NCBI GenBank assembly: GCA_029641185.1
Contig: JAPWGK010000016.1
Location: 248,001-312,000 of the forward strand
Length of the DNA: 64,000 nt
Reading direction: 5' to 3'
From: Pseudofabraea citricarpa
Lineage: Eukaryota > Ascomycota > Leotiomycetes > Helotiales > Dermateaceae
The notes under the pieces: model-generated
What the model was told of the DNA's origin: nothing
What the model saw: the letters and a program-made list of their open reading frames with translations, nothing else
The model's database searches: none
Shown: in pieces, positions 21,610 through 33,149 of the stretch
How the letters are laid out: each line of letters starts with the position of its first letter
Position numbering within the stretch: position 1 is the first letter of the stretch
Translations under genes and position numbers: made by a program

Positions 21610-22811
21610 ATGACACGATCGACGCACAGGAAGTCTCGTAAGGGTTGCAGAGAGTGCAAGACCCGCCATGTCAAGGTGGGACTTTCCTACAACCTAACAG
21701 CAGCGCTAACAATAACACCTAGTGTGACGAATCCAGGCCAATATGTATCAATTGCAAAGCTACTAATCGTCACTGCCCGTATCTGGACGAGAACAAAACA
21801 GAGGTCGGAAGTTCAACTGCGTCGCCCAAATATTCCCCATCATCTGATATTGCAACCGACCCATCACTAATAATACGACTCCCACCTCCCGGCAAACTCA
21901 GTCACCTGGTTCATCTTGAATTGCTCAACCAATGGTTTTCCCACACGCAGGAAATCTTTTGTCCAAAGAAACGTCTAGCCGATGAGTTCAGCCCGATCAC
22001 TATGGATTACGCTCTCGCTTTTCCATTCCTGATGAAAGCCTTCTTGTCCATGGCTGCTATACATCTGAGCTTGACCAAGCCAGAGAAGCGTTACTTTTAC
22101 CGCGGGCACGCTGAAAGACTCCACGAGGAAGCGCTAGCAGGTTTCAATACCATTGTGTCCTCGCTCAACGCCCAAAATGTCTTACCCGCCCTGGTTTTCT
22201 CGACCGTCATTGGGATGTATCATTTTTGTCACACGTTTTCGTTTCGAGATGTTGGCCTCTCTGGCTTTTTGGGAAAGCTTATCGAATGTATGGTCACGCT
22301 TCGAGGAAACCAAATGGTTCTGGCGGGGTGGTGGGACTTTTTCAAATCCTCGGAATTAGGTTTCATGATTCAAGGCGTCGACAGGCTGAGCGACGAAGAG
22401 CTGGACAAAAATACTGATGACTTAGATGACCTTCGGCGTTTGATACTGTCTACGGATTTTGACTCCTCTACAACCCCAGTCTACACAGAAGCTCTCAAGG
22501 GACTTCAGAAATCTTACAACTCGGATCGGAACGATAACCAAAACGCATCGACGCAGAATTCAACCTTTGCTCTTATATGGTTGATGACGGTGTCAAAAGA
22601 ATTTCGAGAATTGCTCGCGGCACGACAACCCGAGGCGCTGATCATCATTGCTTACCTTGCTCCAATGCTGCATCATAGACGAGACTACTGGGCTATCGGG
22701 GATGCTGGGGAATACCTACTATCGTCCATCAGCAATTACCTTGGCCAGGAGTGGCAGCACTGGCTGGACAAGCCAAGAGCTCTCATGTCAGCCAATACCT
22801 CCAGCGGGTAA
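21610..22811 (+). CDS. Zn2Cys6 transcription factor
   Basis: The model is join(21610..21675,21723..22811), 384 aa. The binuclear zinc cluster is interrupted by a 47-nt intron: KGCRECKTRHVK in exon 1 and CDESRPICINCKATNRHCPYL in exon 2 supply the six Cys. The N-terminal placement and the long helical C-terminal region (LNQWFSHTQEIF, FPFLMKAFLSMAAIHLSLTKP) are the layout of Upc2-like and related C6 regulators. It would act as a nuclear DNA-binding activator or repressor; its targets cannot be inferred. It lies between the FAD oxidoreductase and a pair of membrane-protein genes. Confidence 0.85.
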
Positions 22812-23424
22812 TTTCCAGTCATTCCTACAACGAGAACTAGTAGATTACAACTCGAGATAAGAGTACAACTCTTGCTTCTACTTCAGGAAGTTGTTGAATT
22901 TGGAGCTGTAAAGACCGACTTTCTTTGCAATTTATCGGTGCAAGCTCCTTGGGCTGTCCAAAGTTTAAGAATGGGATAATGCAGCTGTACTTGGAACCAA
23001 AACTTGCCAATTGCCATTAACATTGATAACTCTGCACTATTTCCATGCTTGAAAATATGCACGTGTTGAAAGGCAGTTCAAGAGGTCGCAATGAAAAATT
23101 TACCTAGATCCAGTGTACAATCTATACAGCGAAGACTGGATACGACATGAGCACATATACACCAGGAAACGAATGGTGATTCTACTTGGACCAATCTGCC
23201 TCATAACTACTTCTGATGGAATTAAAACGCCCGGCTTTTGCCTTGTCTTCCCAATGCCTGGTTGACAAGCAATTTCCACAAAAGCAACAGCTTGTCAATT
23301 TGGGACAACAACACTAAGCTACATCAAGGTCCTCCTAAACCATCCCATGTAGACGGTGATACCTTCGCTCATTGGTAGCCATCGATATCATATCTTTATA
23401 TTACAGAACAAACTCCGAACACCT
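22812..23424. other. Non-coding gap between convergent genes
   Basis: 613 bp of converging 3' sequence; no coding signal seen. Confidence 0.45.
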
Positions 23425-23932
23425 TCAAAACTCGACAGTATAAGGACGTCTAAAACACAGATGAAAGTGATTGATGTTTTCGACAATGGCCGTTGCAATC
23501 CATAGGCATAGACTCAAAATTCCAACCACTGCTGCCCATGCTCTCCTTGAACTTTTATTGTCGAGTTCGTGGATATACTTTGCTGTCGAAGTGCCTGTTG
23601 TAATAATCCAGAGAACGACCATAACCCAATAAGAGGAAGCTATCTGAGATGCGTATCTGGGGGTCGGAAAAAGTACAAGGGCAAGAAACCCAAGCACGGC
23701 GATCATGGACGATACGCAAACCACAATGGCAAAGATCTGATGATAGTTAGTATCACTTCTTGCTTCTGCGGCTGAAACACCATACCGACTCTGCCTTGTA
23801 TCCTTCTGAGTCCGCGGTATATAACACCAGAACCACAATTGCTGCAAGCAGGTTGAACGAATGCATAAGCATGCGGAAACTTGTACTTTCAAGGAAATGT
23901 CGCCAACCAAAGGTCGTAGTCGACTCAATCAT
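23425..23932 (-). CDS. Four-helix MARVEL-like membrane protein
   Basis: The model is complement(join(23425..23736,23786..23932)), 152 aa; the intron of 49 nt starts GTATGG and ends CATCAG. Four hydrophobic segments are evident: MHSFNLLAAIVVLVLY, IFAIVVCVSSMIAVLGFLAL, YWVMVVLWIITTGTS and AAVVGILSLCLWIATAIV. Charged loops lie between (SEGYKAES, KYIHELDNKSSRR). This size and topology fit the fungal MARVEL-like tetraspan proteins of the plasma membrane, but no signature residue proves it. Without splicing, the frame would start later and lose the first segment. Confidence 0.65.
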
Positions 23933-24614
23933 TTCGTGGTCTTAGCAGCTTTGTGGGCATAATCTTGATCTTCCTTCTAAAATGAATTGTGAAGCTTTCC
24001 GAAAATGTCGATTGCAGATCGTTTATAAGGAATGCCGTGTTCTGGGAGGAAGTATAATGAAGTTCCAATTCTTGACCAGTGCTGAAGAGAACCAGCTGAA
24101 ATATAGCAACCTACCTCATGCCCGCAGTCTACCTGAAAATAGACGGTCATATGTACCTACCATATTCAATACGCGGAACCGGTCGTGGCGGTGGAACTAC
24201 TCAGAAATCCAAGATTCAACGTTTGAAAAGCTCATGGCGACAACTCAAAGTGGAGTCTCGAATATCATTAGTGACAAGGAAAGGGGATTTACTTGCTTGC
24301 CAAGCCATCTGATCGTTGTTTGACTGGATGGAAATGCTTGTTCCGTGGGTCCCAGATAAGCGACGACTCCTTTTGACATCCACATTAGCCGAATACGCGG
24401 ATCGGGACTCAGTACGCCAGTAATAGATAGGAAGTACATATGTAACAACCGCCCCGTACAATTGAGCAGCCAACTTGCAAAAGAGGCCTCTTTTCAGTTG
24501 CCAGCAATAATCTCTACGACTCTTCAGAATCCTCTTGAGCCAGTACGCCAGAAGCTTAACCTTCACTCCCGATCCGGCTCCCCTACAAAACGTACAACCC
24601 GTTCTCCGTCGACG
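23933..24614. other. Divergent promoter region
   Basis: 682 bp separate the start codons of the tetraspan gene (minus) and the RTA1-like gene (plus). No gene is supported within it. Confidence 0.45.
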
Positions 24615-25569
24615 ATGCCTTTGATCGACAGCGATGGCACAAAAGTCACGCTCTACCAATACGTGCCAAACCAGACGGCAGCGTATATATTCATAGCAGT
24701 ATTCGGCCTGGGCACTTTAGCACACGTCTTTTTCACGTTTCGATACCGAGCAGCGTTTTTCATCCCGGTTGTCATCGGAGGCGTATGTGAGTAGGACCGA
24801 TCCATTCATTCATACATGCATACCGATTTGATCATCAATCTAACAGAGCCACACAGGCGAAGCTTTTGGATACTACGGCCGTGCATGGGGACACGACGAG
24901 CCCCAAAGCGTGAAAGCGTACATCCTGCAATCTCTCCTCTTGCTCGTAGCTCCGATCTTCCTCGCGGCCACGATATACATGGCGCTCGGGCGAATAATAC
25001 GCGCTCTGGACGGGAACTCGCATTCCGTGATCCGTCCAAACTGGCTGACGAAAGTCTTCGTCCTCGGGGATATCTTGTGTTTCTGCACCCAGATGGGCGG
25101 AGCCGGGATGCAGTCGACTACCGACGCCTCGATCGTCAAGATGGGAGGGACGGTAGTTCTAGCCGGTCTGGTCCTGCAAATCGCCATCTTCTGCTGCTTC
25201 GTTCTCGTGGCGTGGAACTTCCACATCCGTCTTAGCAACCAACCCACGCCTGCTTCCGCACAGCACGGGATTAGTTGGCCGAGGTATATGCGCGCCCTCT
25301 ATGCTGCTAGCCTGTTCATCCTCGTCCGTAACGTCGTGCGCGTCTTCGAGTATGCCGAAGATTCGACGACTGGCTTTGTGGCTACTCACGAGGCTATGAT
25401 ATACATATTCGACGCCCTCCTGATGGCGGCTGCGGTGGGCATCTTCTTGGTGCTCCACCCGGGGAGGTTGGTGCTGGCTGCGAGAAGGTATGGCAAGATT
25501 CGGGACAGTGACGGGGCACCTGTGGCATTACTGGAGAGGGCCGGGAAGGCGGAAATGAGTTCCCCGTGA
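24615..25569 (+). CDS. RTA1-like lipid-translocating/exporter-family membrane protein
   Basis: The model is join(24615..24786,24857..25569), 294 aa. Seven hydrophobic segments are visible, in the RTA1 order: VPNQTAAYIFIAVFGLGTL, FFIPVVIGGVCEAFGYYGR, YILQSLLLLVAPIFLAATIY, FVLGDILCFCTQMGGAGM, GTVVLAGLVLQIAIFCCFVL, YAASLFILVRNVVRVFEYA and FDALLMAAAVGIFLVLHPG. The GYYGR and LVRNVVRVFEY stretches are characteristic of the family, whose yeast members Rta1, Rsb1 and Pug1 affect sterol-drug tolerance, sphingoid-base release and porphyrin transport. It lies in the plasma membrane or endomembranes. The substrate cannot be read. Confidence 0.9.
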
Positions 25570-26250
25570 ATATTATGGGAGATGTTTTACTAGAGGAGAA
25601 GGCGTTCTTTCACTGCTTGGCCCTTGGCTTTCTTCTGTCGCAGGGATATATTCAGATTGGCGTTGAGCTATGGAAATATCCCCTGGCTTTATCACAAACG
25701 TTGATTTTCTCTTCCTACCTATATATAACAAATATCTAAGTCATTCTCAATCCTCTCGTCACTTTTTCTCCTGTCCTCGCACCAACGAGTGTGAATGTGC
25801 TAGTGATGAGCTTTCTCTATATATCATTAGAGAGTGTGCTGTACAAAGACCAGCAATTTGTCATCGGGTACCAAAGCATGCCAGCGAGGTAGGATTTTCG
25901 TCCGTCTCGATGGAGGACATGCAAGTAAAAGTCTCTCCTGTCGAGTAATCCCATCTCCCGAGAAAACAGGCAACGTCGTACGCATCTTCAAATAATATCA
26001 ACCAGAAGTCCAGAAAAGCATAAGAAGTTGGAGAATTCACATCTCCACGTATCACGTATAAAGCGTGCACGACACGATATACCTCGACCTGCTACCCAGA
26101 AAAAAGATGATCTTTCCATTTCCAGAACACTAAAAGGCCAGAAAGAAAACAGAACAAGCCAGAGATCGCAGCACTTATATACTTATATATATACCACCCC
26201 ACCACAGCAAAATATATACAAACCCACCCCGCTTTTCCCTTTTCCCCCTC
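25570..26250. other. Convergent 3' gap
   Basis: 681 bp between the RTA1-like gene and the amylase gene, both ending here. AT-rich, with a TATATA stretch near 26185. No gene seen. Confidence 0.45.
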
Positions 26251-28677
26251 TCAACCCTGCCACCTCCCCACCACACTGACAGCAGCACCACAGCCGACAG
26301 GGACGGTAAAGGAGCGGTTCGGATCCGCCTCCCACGAGACGCGGCCGTTCGCCGCCACGTTGATGAACTTGTACTCGAAGCTCGTGCCGGGCGCGAGGCT
26401 GATGGTCGTCTGCCAGAGCGGCTCGGATGCCGTGTAGCTGTACGCGTCCAGGGCGATGGCGTTTTCCGGCGCCCAGCTCCCGAGCGCGCCGATGCTGCCG
26501 ACTAGCTTGATGGTCTCGCCGTAGACGGTGGGGATCTGGGCGTTGAAAGTTACGGCGATCGAGGCCGAGGGCGTGCATGTTGTTGTTGCTGTTGATGCTA
26601 TTGTGGATGCTGTCGACGATGAAGAGGGCGTGGAGTTGTTAGTCGAGGATGCAGTTGAGATCACGCTGTTTTTGACAAGTGTGGTTGAGGAGGTACCTTG
26701 ATAGAGGATTTATTCAGCAACTGAAAAGTAAGGGGTTTCGTAGAGTGAGCTCTCAAACTTACCAGTAAGTGCACCGCAAATCCCACTCCCGACTAACTGG
26801 GCAGTAGGATAGAAAACCCTCGGAAGTCCACCAGACATGGCCACAGCTAGGGTGCCGCTAGAATCCGTCGTATAAGCCGTACAAGTCAGGACTTCAACAA
26901 GAGCCTGATTAGCAGTGAAGCCGGTCTGGCTTGAGGTTAAGCTAAGTGTGTAGCTACTTCCACTGGCGCCGAGATTCGAGAAGACGGCGATGATCTGAGC
27001 GCCGGTGAAGCCTTTCCGCATCACGATTGTGGAACTGTCAGAGTAGACTGGGTAGGCTTTGTATGTGAGGTAGGTCGGGTCTTTATAGATGGCTTGGTTC
27101 CGGATCTGGTTAACGGACCCTATGAATGTGTAGAGAGTGGCGCTGGTTGAGTAGCCGGAGAACCAGAGGGCTTCACGGTCGTAAGGGACATCACCTCCGT
27201 TGTATCTTTGTTCTTGGCCATAGTAGACTGAGAAGTATGAGTGACTTGATTAACCAAGAGTTAGAGGTTAAGCTTACCGATTGGTATCCCATCTTGAAGA
27301 ATCGTGAATGCGATGGCGTTTTTAGTCAGGGAAAGATCCGATGTGAGGTATGGGAATCGTTGGACATCGTGATTCTCCAAGAACGAACCCATAAGGGTGG
27401 TATCTTTGCAAGTCGACTTGAGATTATTGATTCCATTCACAAGATTGCTGATGCTTCCACTTGTCGATTGGAAAGCTTGAGTGACCCAAAAGTATCTACA
27501 TATACATGATTCAGTGCTTGCCAAACCAAAATCTATTGTAGCTATACTTACGTAGGGAAGTTCAAGATACCACTTAGTGAATTTTGATACGGGCAGACAT
27601 AAGCAGGATCGCCATTAAAGACTTCGCCGACGATGTAGACTCCAGCTATGAAAAAGTCAGTAAAGATATAATATCCTGATTTGTTCAAGACCTACCAGCA
27701 GTCTCGAACGGCGGGAAAAAATCATTGTTGACCTGTTGAGCACTATCAAGTCTCAATCCATCAATGCTATAATTCGCAACGAGATCTGAAATCCAATCGT
27801 TCCATACACTCGCAACATAACTATCCTCCGTGCGCATATCAGGCAGAGATACCGTGTTGTCTCCTACGCGTATATCAGTAACTAAGCGACAACAACCGGA
27901 AGTGATTCAAATCTTTACACATACCCATCCAGCAATTCTTAATAGTATTCACATCATTGTAATTGATGAGACAGAAGTCATGAAAGTACGATTCCTAGGT
28001 TAATCAGCAGTCTTCTAGATTTGATGAACAACCTCTGGGAATTAAAACGAGGAACTTACAGAATTGAAAGGGACAAATTGGCTATAATCAACACAGTCAC
28101 CACAGCCGAGATAAGCAAAATGATTGGTAACGATATCAACCATGAGATACTTGATTAAAAGTTAGCCACTGAACTTGAACATATATGCCTAAGTATGCAT
28201 GTATAAAAAGGGCAGAAATTACCATTCCTCTAGCATGCAGAGCAGCAGAAAGATCTCTCAGATCATCAGCGGTACCAAAATTGCTATTCAGTTCATAGAT
28301 GTTCTGCTGCCAATATCCATGATACGACTCGCCATCGCTAGAATCCCCGACGAGCTGCTTCGTGACGGGCGAGATCCAGACCTGCACAAGGGGATCGATC
28401 AGCACGAGCAAGGTTTAAGCGACGGTGGAGAGTTCAAAAAACCGACAGCCGTGAAGCCCATCCCTTGGATATAATCCAGCCGATTAATAATCCCCCGCCA
28501 TGTGCCACCGCAGTAGTCCTGATCGCCCGTGTTGCAGGTCGCGGTCGTCGAGCCGTCGCTTCGAGCGAATCGATCGGTTAGGACTTGGTAGACGGATTGA
28601 CCGCGCCATTGCGCTGGAGTGAGGCCCGAGACCGTACTGGACACCAGGCTCAGCAATGCGAGTGAAAAGAGTTTCAT
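26251..28677 (-). CDS. Secreted alpha-amylase (GH13) with C-terminal CBM20
   Basis: The model is complement(join(26251..26696,26763..27227,27278..27495,27552..27645,27696..27863,27925..27994,28060..28149,28223..28381,28447..28677)), 646 aa. A signal peptide starts [16 protein letters not shown]13 conserved regions appear in order: [19 protein letters not shown] with nucleophile Asp223; GEVFNGD with acid/base Glu247; [10 protein letters not shown] with the transition-state Asp near 314. Spacing matches Taka-amylase. A Ser/Thr linker ([15 protein letters not shown]) leads to a starch-binding module with [20 protein letters not shown] and [10 protein letters not shown]. The enzyme would cleave internal alpha-1,4 bonds of raw or soluble starch outside the cell. 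The first donor is an unusual GTCGGT. Every exon boundary keeps the frame. Confidence 0.93.
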
Positions 28678-30146
28678 GATTGCTCGTCACAAAATCAAAC
28701 AACCAAACAAAAGAAGCAAAAGCCTTGGGGCCGAGAAAGTTAAGATGTAGAACTACTATGTAATAATAGCTTAAGACGTGCGAGTCTTTCTGATCAACTA
28801 GATGAGAAGACAGAGAAACCCCACATAGCACTACTCTATTAAATCAAGAACTCCTCGCATGTTATTCTCAAGTATTTAAATAGATTTCGAAAGGAAAGGT
28901 GAGAAGGGAAGCAAGTGACAAAAGACTCCTTGCATCATAATTCGATGAGCTCCCTCTCCCTCCGCCGAAGGCGACAAAGGACAAAGGACGAAACGAAATC
29001 AAACTCGGTGAAATTTACCTCGCGGGAGAATGAGAACCACCGACAGGAGACGTACCTAGGCACTGACTCGTCCATAGGAAACACGTCCAGTTCGGCGGAT
29101 ATACTATTTGCAGCAAGATGAGCGCGGCCGCCGCCGCAGCGACACCTGCCAAAGTATGCACCACACCAGCAGGAAGGCGGAGCATGATGCGGAAGAACTC
29201 AGCGAGATGGGAGCGTGTAGTCTACTCTGCAACGTGCTATGCAATAAATCATTCGGATATTACTGTACGGTACAGGCTCGTCAAGGGTGTCGGGATGCAT
29301 GCGCATGCGGGTATTATACCCCGCGGAGCAATGTGATGCGGGGTTGACAGCCTTCTAGAACAAATATGCAAGAGGAACGTGTGAGAGATGGTGTTGCACA
29401 AGGAAACAAAAAAGAATGAGGATATAAGGACCGATACCGTAGAGCCCCTTGTACGTGCACAAACCCAAATTCTGATCAGGCGGTCAGAAAGTGAAACATC
29501 TCTCTTTCCTACCCCGCATCGCGACAGTACACTAGAGGGCAATAAGATAAGTCGCCGATGATATTTCGCTGTCGAGGAGACTATATTGTCTGGTTTGAGG
29601 AGGTCGTGAAGAAGGCCCGAATTTCTGTGAAGTGTGACCGCACGAGCGTGTATATGTGCATATCCCACATGGCATGGCGGAATGCAGTACCTGCCGATCC
29701 CCCTCCAAAGTACCGAGGACTACGGCTACATGTGATGTAATTTTGTATTGGAAGGGACCGAGGATAGACCGTAAGGTACCTTGAATATCTCACAAGAATG
29801 TAAGACGTACGCACTTTCTCACCTGCATTTGATAAGCTGTCATGCCGGATAAATGTCAGCGGTTATCGAACACTTGGCAAAGCAGTGACACGATTAAGCA
29901 AGAGAGGAATTCTGCTAGCGAAAGGCAGTTTGTTATAAGATTGTAGTGGAGAAGTAGCTCTCAGGCATGTATAACAGTAAATCCCATCATCCCAAATACA
30001 TCATCTTGTACCGCCCATGGTATATTGCACTTTTCCCCCGTAGCATATCCCCAAGCTAATCCAGTAATACCCCGAACAACGTCACCAAGCGCCATTTGTC
30101 CTAAATCAGCACATCCTTATATGAACAGATATCAAGCAGACAGCTC
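28678..30146. other. Non-coding spacer
   Basis: 1.47 kb upstream of the amylase and downstream of the large Zn2Cys6 gene. The amylase promoter must lie here. Open frames are short and featureless; no other gene is supported. Confidence 0.45.
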
Positions 30147-33100
30147 TCATTGTCGGCCCGGTGTGTTAGCACCCATGAAAACGCTACTTCCAAAAGATCC
30201 GTCTCCTTGAGGCTGTCCTTCGTTGCTTATTTGTTGATTGAGCTGATTTTCATCGATAGATGTCGGGTAGAACTGGAAAGATGGATCCACCGGGTTCCCA
30301 TTCTGAATATAAGAGTCCCATGCTTCCTATTCAATTGTTACTACTAAATTTCCATCAGAGGTAGATCTTCAACATACCCAGTTCAGATTAGCAGGCATAT
30401 CCATCATGGCTGGTGCTGAATCTATGTTGTTAAAGATGGAAAATGGTGAGGCAATATTGTTGTTCATATTAGCGAAAGGATTCACCGAGTCCATGTTGTA
30501 GTTAGGAGTTAGGCCCGTGGAGCCGCTGGCCTCGCCCATTGTCATGTCCAGATTATTATAACGTGTGTTTCCCGGGGACTGTCCCATGCTGTTAAAAATA
30601 GCGGCAGAGTTTGGAGACAGGCCACCTGAGAGCATTCCCAAGGTCATTGCTGCCGAGTGCTCAGGCTTGAGATTTGCTTCGTCAAACTGTGCAAATACCT
30701 CGGCGCTTGTAGGACCGTCTTGTTTAGCTTTGCGAGCGCTATTCAGCTTCTCAAGCATGATAGCAAGAACTTTAGAAGCTTTGTACGCCTCCATCGACGT
30801 CTCCGCTGATTCGTTCCATATACTCAACGATGTCTCCAACGCGCGTAACATGTCAGCGCGTTGCTCGGCAGTCCAGAAACACATGTCATATGCTGCTGGC
30901 TTTTCGGGCATTGCTTCGGATATCGAATCATAATGGAGATCAAGACAAACAATCATAGCACCAAGAAGGTAATCATGTTTGGTCAATGAAGAGATGAACC
31001 ATTTCATAGTTCTCAGGCGGCCACCTGGCAGCGATTCTCGATGCAGTTGGGATTGATGATGCAGAATTTCCATCGCCGCATCAACACAAGCTCGCCTAGA
31101 ATGAGCGTAACGAGGGTTCTGTCTTGCTCGAGCGATGTACTTGCGGTGGAGCACACACATCGTCTTCTGCCACAAGATATCAACATTGAAACGTTGCATC
31201 AAAAGTGTGGCAGGATCATGGAGGCATTCTTCCATGGGCCGTATACGTAGATGAGGTGGCATGTTTTGTTTTATGTCACGCAAGTTGTTGTCGTGCTTTA
31301 GTATCTCATCGTACGTGCCAACTCTCTTCCCGCTAGCAGCGTTGATCTCCTCTAGAATTATGCCAAATTCGAGGGCTATTGAAGCTTTGCAGATCATGTA
31401 TGAGATTGGGGTCGGTTCTGTGTTTGGTCTAGCTGGTGGAAGGACTTTTGATTCTGGTCCGAATTCGTCTTCAAAGATATTTCGGGGAAGCTGTGTATCA
31501 CAATCGGTGTCTCTAATCATGCTAGGAAGTGCCAACTGGAATGAAAACATGGTGTCCATCTGCCGGACGAAGCACCAAACACGACGCCGCATCTCGGCCT
31601 GGTAAGGTGAAATGGCCGAATAACTCCCTGGATCTCTGTGATAACCCATTCGCATGGCTAGCCGTACAATGATTCCGACTATAACCCATATACCAACCTC
31701 AGCATCCCATGCTCTTGCATACTCACCTTGCAAATAGAGAATGAGTGTCTCAATGGTGTAAATGGTTGATTTGGTGTAGTCCGAGTTTATTAGACACTGA
31801 ACAGTTCGTAGCCTATACTCAGCAGCCAGCTCCAGCGTCCTGCCTAATAAAAGTCAACAATCTGTTAATGTATATTCCCATGAAAACCTACCTTTCCATT
31901 CCAAAGGCTCATCTCCTATCTTGTGGTACGAGTGCATGGCAAGACACAGGATAGAGTAGAGAAGACCGAGCCACACTACTGATGTTTTAGAGGGGTCTTG
32001 CCAATGATTGTGCAGTTGTTTGTGAAATGTCGGAGAGTGTAGGATATGTACTGCGGGATCGTAGGAGTTGAAGTATCGAGTCACCAGCTTATCGACAGCT
32101 GACTTTGGCGGTACCTCTGACCGAAGGTCGACATCCGTGGCATTTCTTTCCGCGCCGAACAAAAACACCGGCCCTCCATCAGCAGATGGCTTCGCTGTCC
32201 GTAGCTTTTCGTATTTGTTCTCAAGGTCCTTCTTATGATTAATGAAGTAATTCTTCACCTCAGTAATCTGCGTTGAGTGTAAGCACATGATGACATGTAA
32301 TAGTGGACAGCATTTCTTCATGAGGAAGTGCGGGCTTTCTCGACTTTCACACACTTGAACGAAACAACCCGCAGATATTCCGAGGAAAGATCATCCTGCG
32401 CGTGATGTACTTCATTGCAGAGCCACGGAGTACGTTTGCTGGCCTCAAGAAGAACTTTCCAAACGAATCAGACAGATTGCAGGACAATATGAGCTGCAAG
32501 GAATGAAGAGAGACAACTCACATCTGCAAGCACCATGTGCCAATGAGAATCCCCGAAATATAATGATTTCCCCTTATCTGCATCCACCTTGAGTACACCA
32601 AGAGAGTCAGCAACTGTATCGACATCACTATCACCTTCATCTTCCTCTTTGATCATGTCATCGTCATCTTCTCGATCTACATCAACTGGATACGAGGCAG
32701 AGCCAGCACTATCAGCATTGCTTTGCGAGCGTGAAATGGCTGCTTGGGCGGCAGCAGGGCCGGCAGACTGAGCGCCATTTGTCATCAGCGATAAAACTAG
32801 GCCTTCTAAACGGTCAATACGGTTTTGCATGTCATCAGGACTGGTTGCGCCTTGACTTTGATTCTTTTTGCGGGTTCCCGGCGCTGCGTAAGAGCAAGAG
32901 GAGGCGTCACCTCTCCTAATGCAATTCTCACACGGATGCGACCGGTTACACTTAAGCCTATGATGGGTTAATAATGACATGCATGTGCAAGAGGAGGACG
33001 GGATGTGTAGCGGGAGACACTCACTTCCTGTGCCTACATGGACCACATGATAGGGGAACTCTGTTTCTCTTTCTCACCACTCGGTACTGAGCATCTGGAG

Positions 33101-33149
33101 ACTGACCTCCAGTGCTAGAAGATGTGGTCGACGGCGGGGTAGGCGTCAT
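30147..33149 (-). CDS. Large Zn2Cys6 transcription factor with fungal-specific regulatory domain
   Basis: The model is complement(join(30147..30326,30378..31843,31892..32267,32522..32957,33025..33149)), 860 aa. The zinc cluster, PLSCGPCRHRKLKCNRSHPC then ENCIRRG and SCSYA, is split by intron 1. A coiled dimerisation segment (DDMQNRIDRLEGLVLSLM) and an acidic stretch (EEDEGDSDVDTV) follow. Next is the fungal-trans middle homology region, with YFNSYDPAVHILHSPTF, AMRMGYHRDPGSYSAI and EMRRRVWCFVRQMDTMFSF. The C-terminus is Asn/Ser-rich, typical of activation regions. The intron between 32267 and 32522 is 254 nt, longer than the others, and could hide a small extra exon. A final 60-codon exon after a 51-nt intron gives the last residues. 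It is adjacent to the amylase, but the targets are unknown. Confidence 0.85.

Noticed and set aside
26710..27024. Separate small gene on the minus strand
   Set aside because: It is exon 8 of the alpha-amylase, in frame with its neighbours through conserved splice sites.
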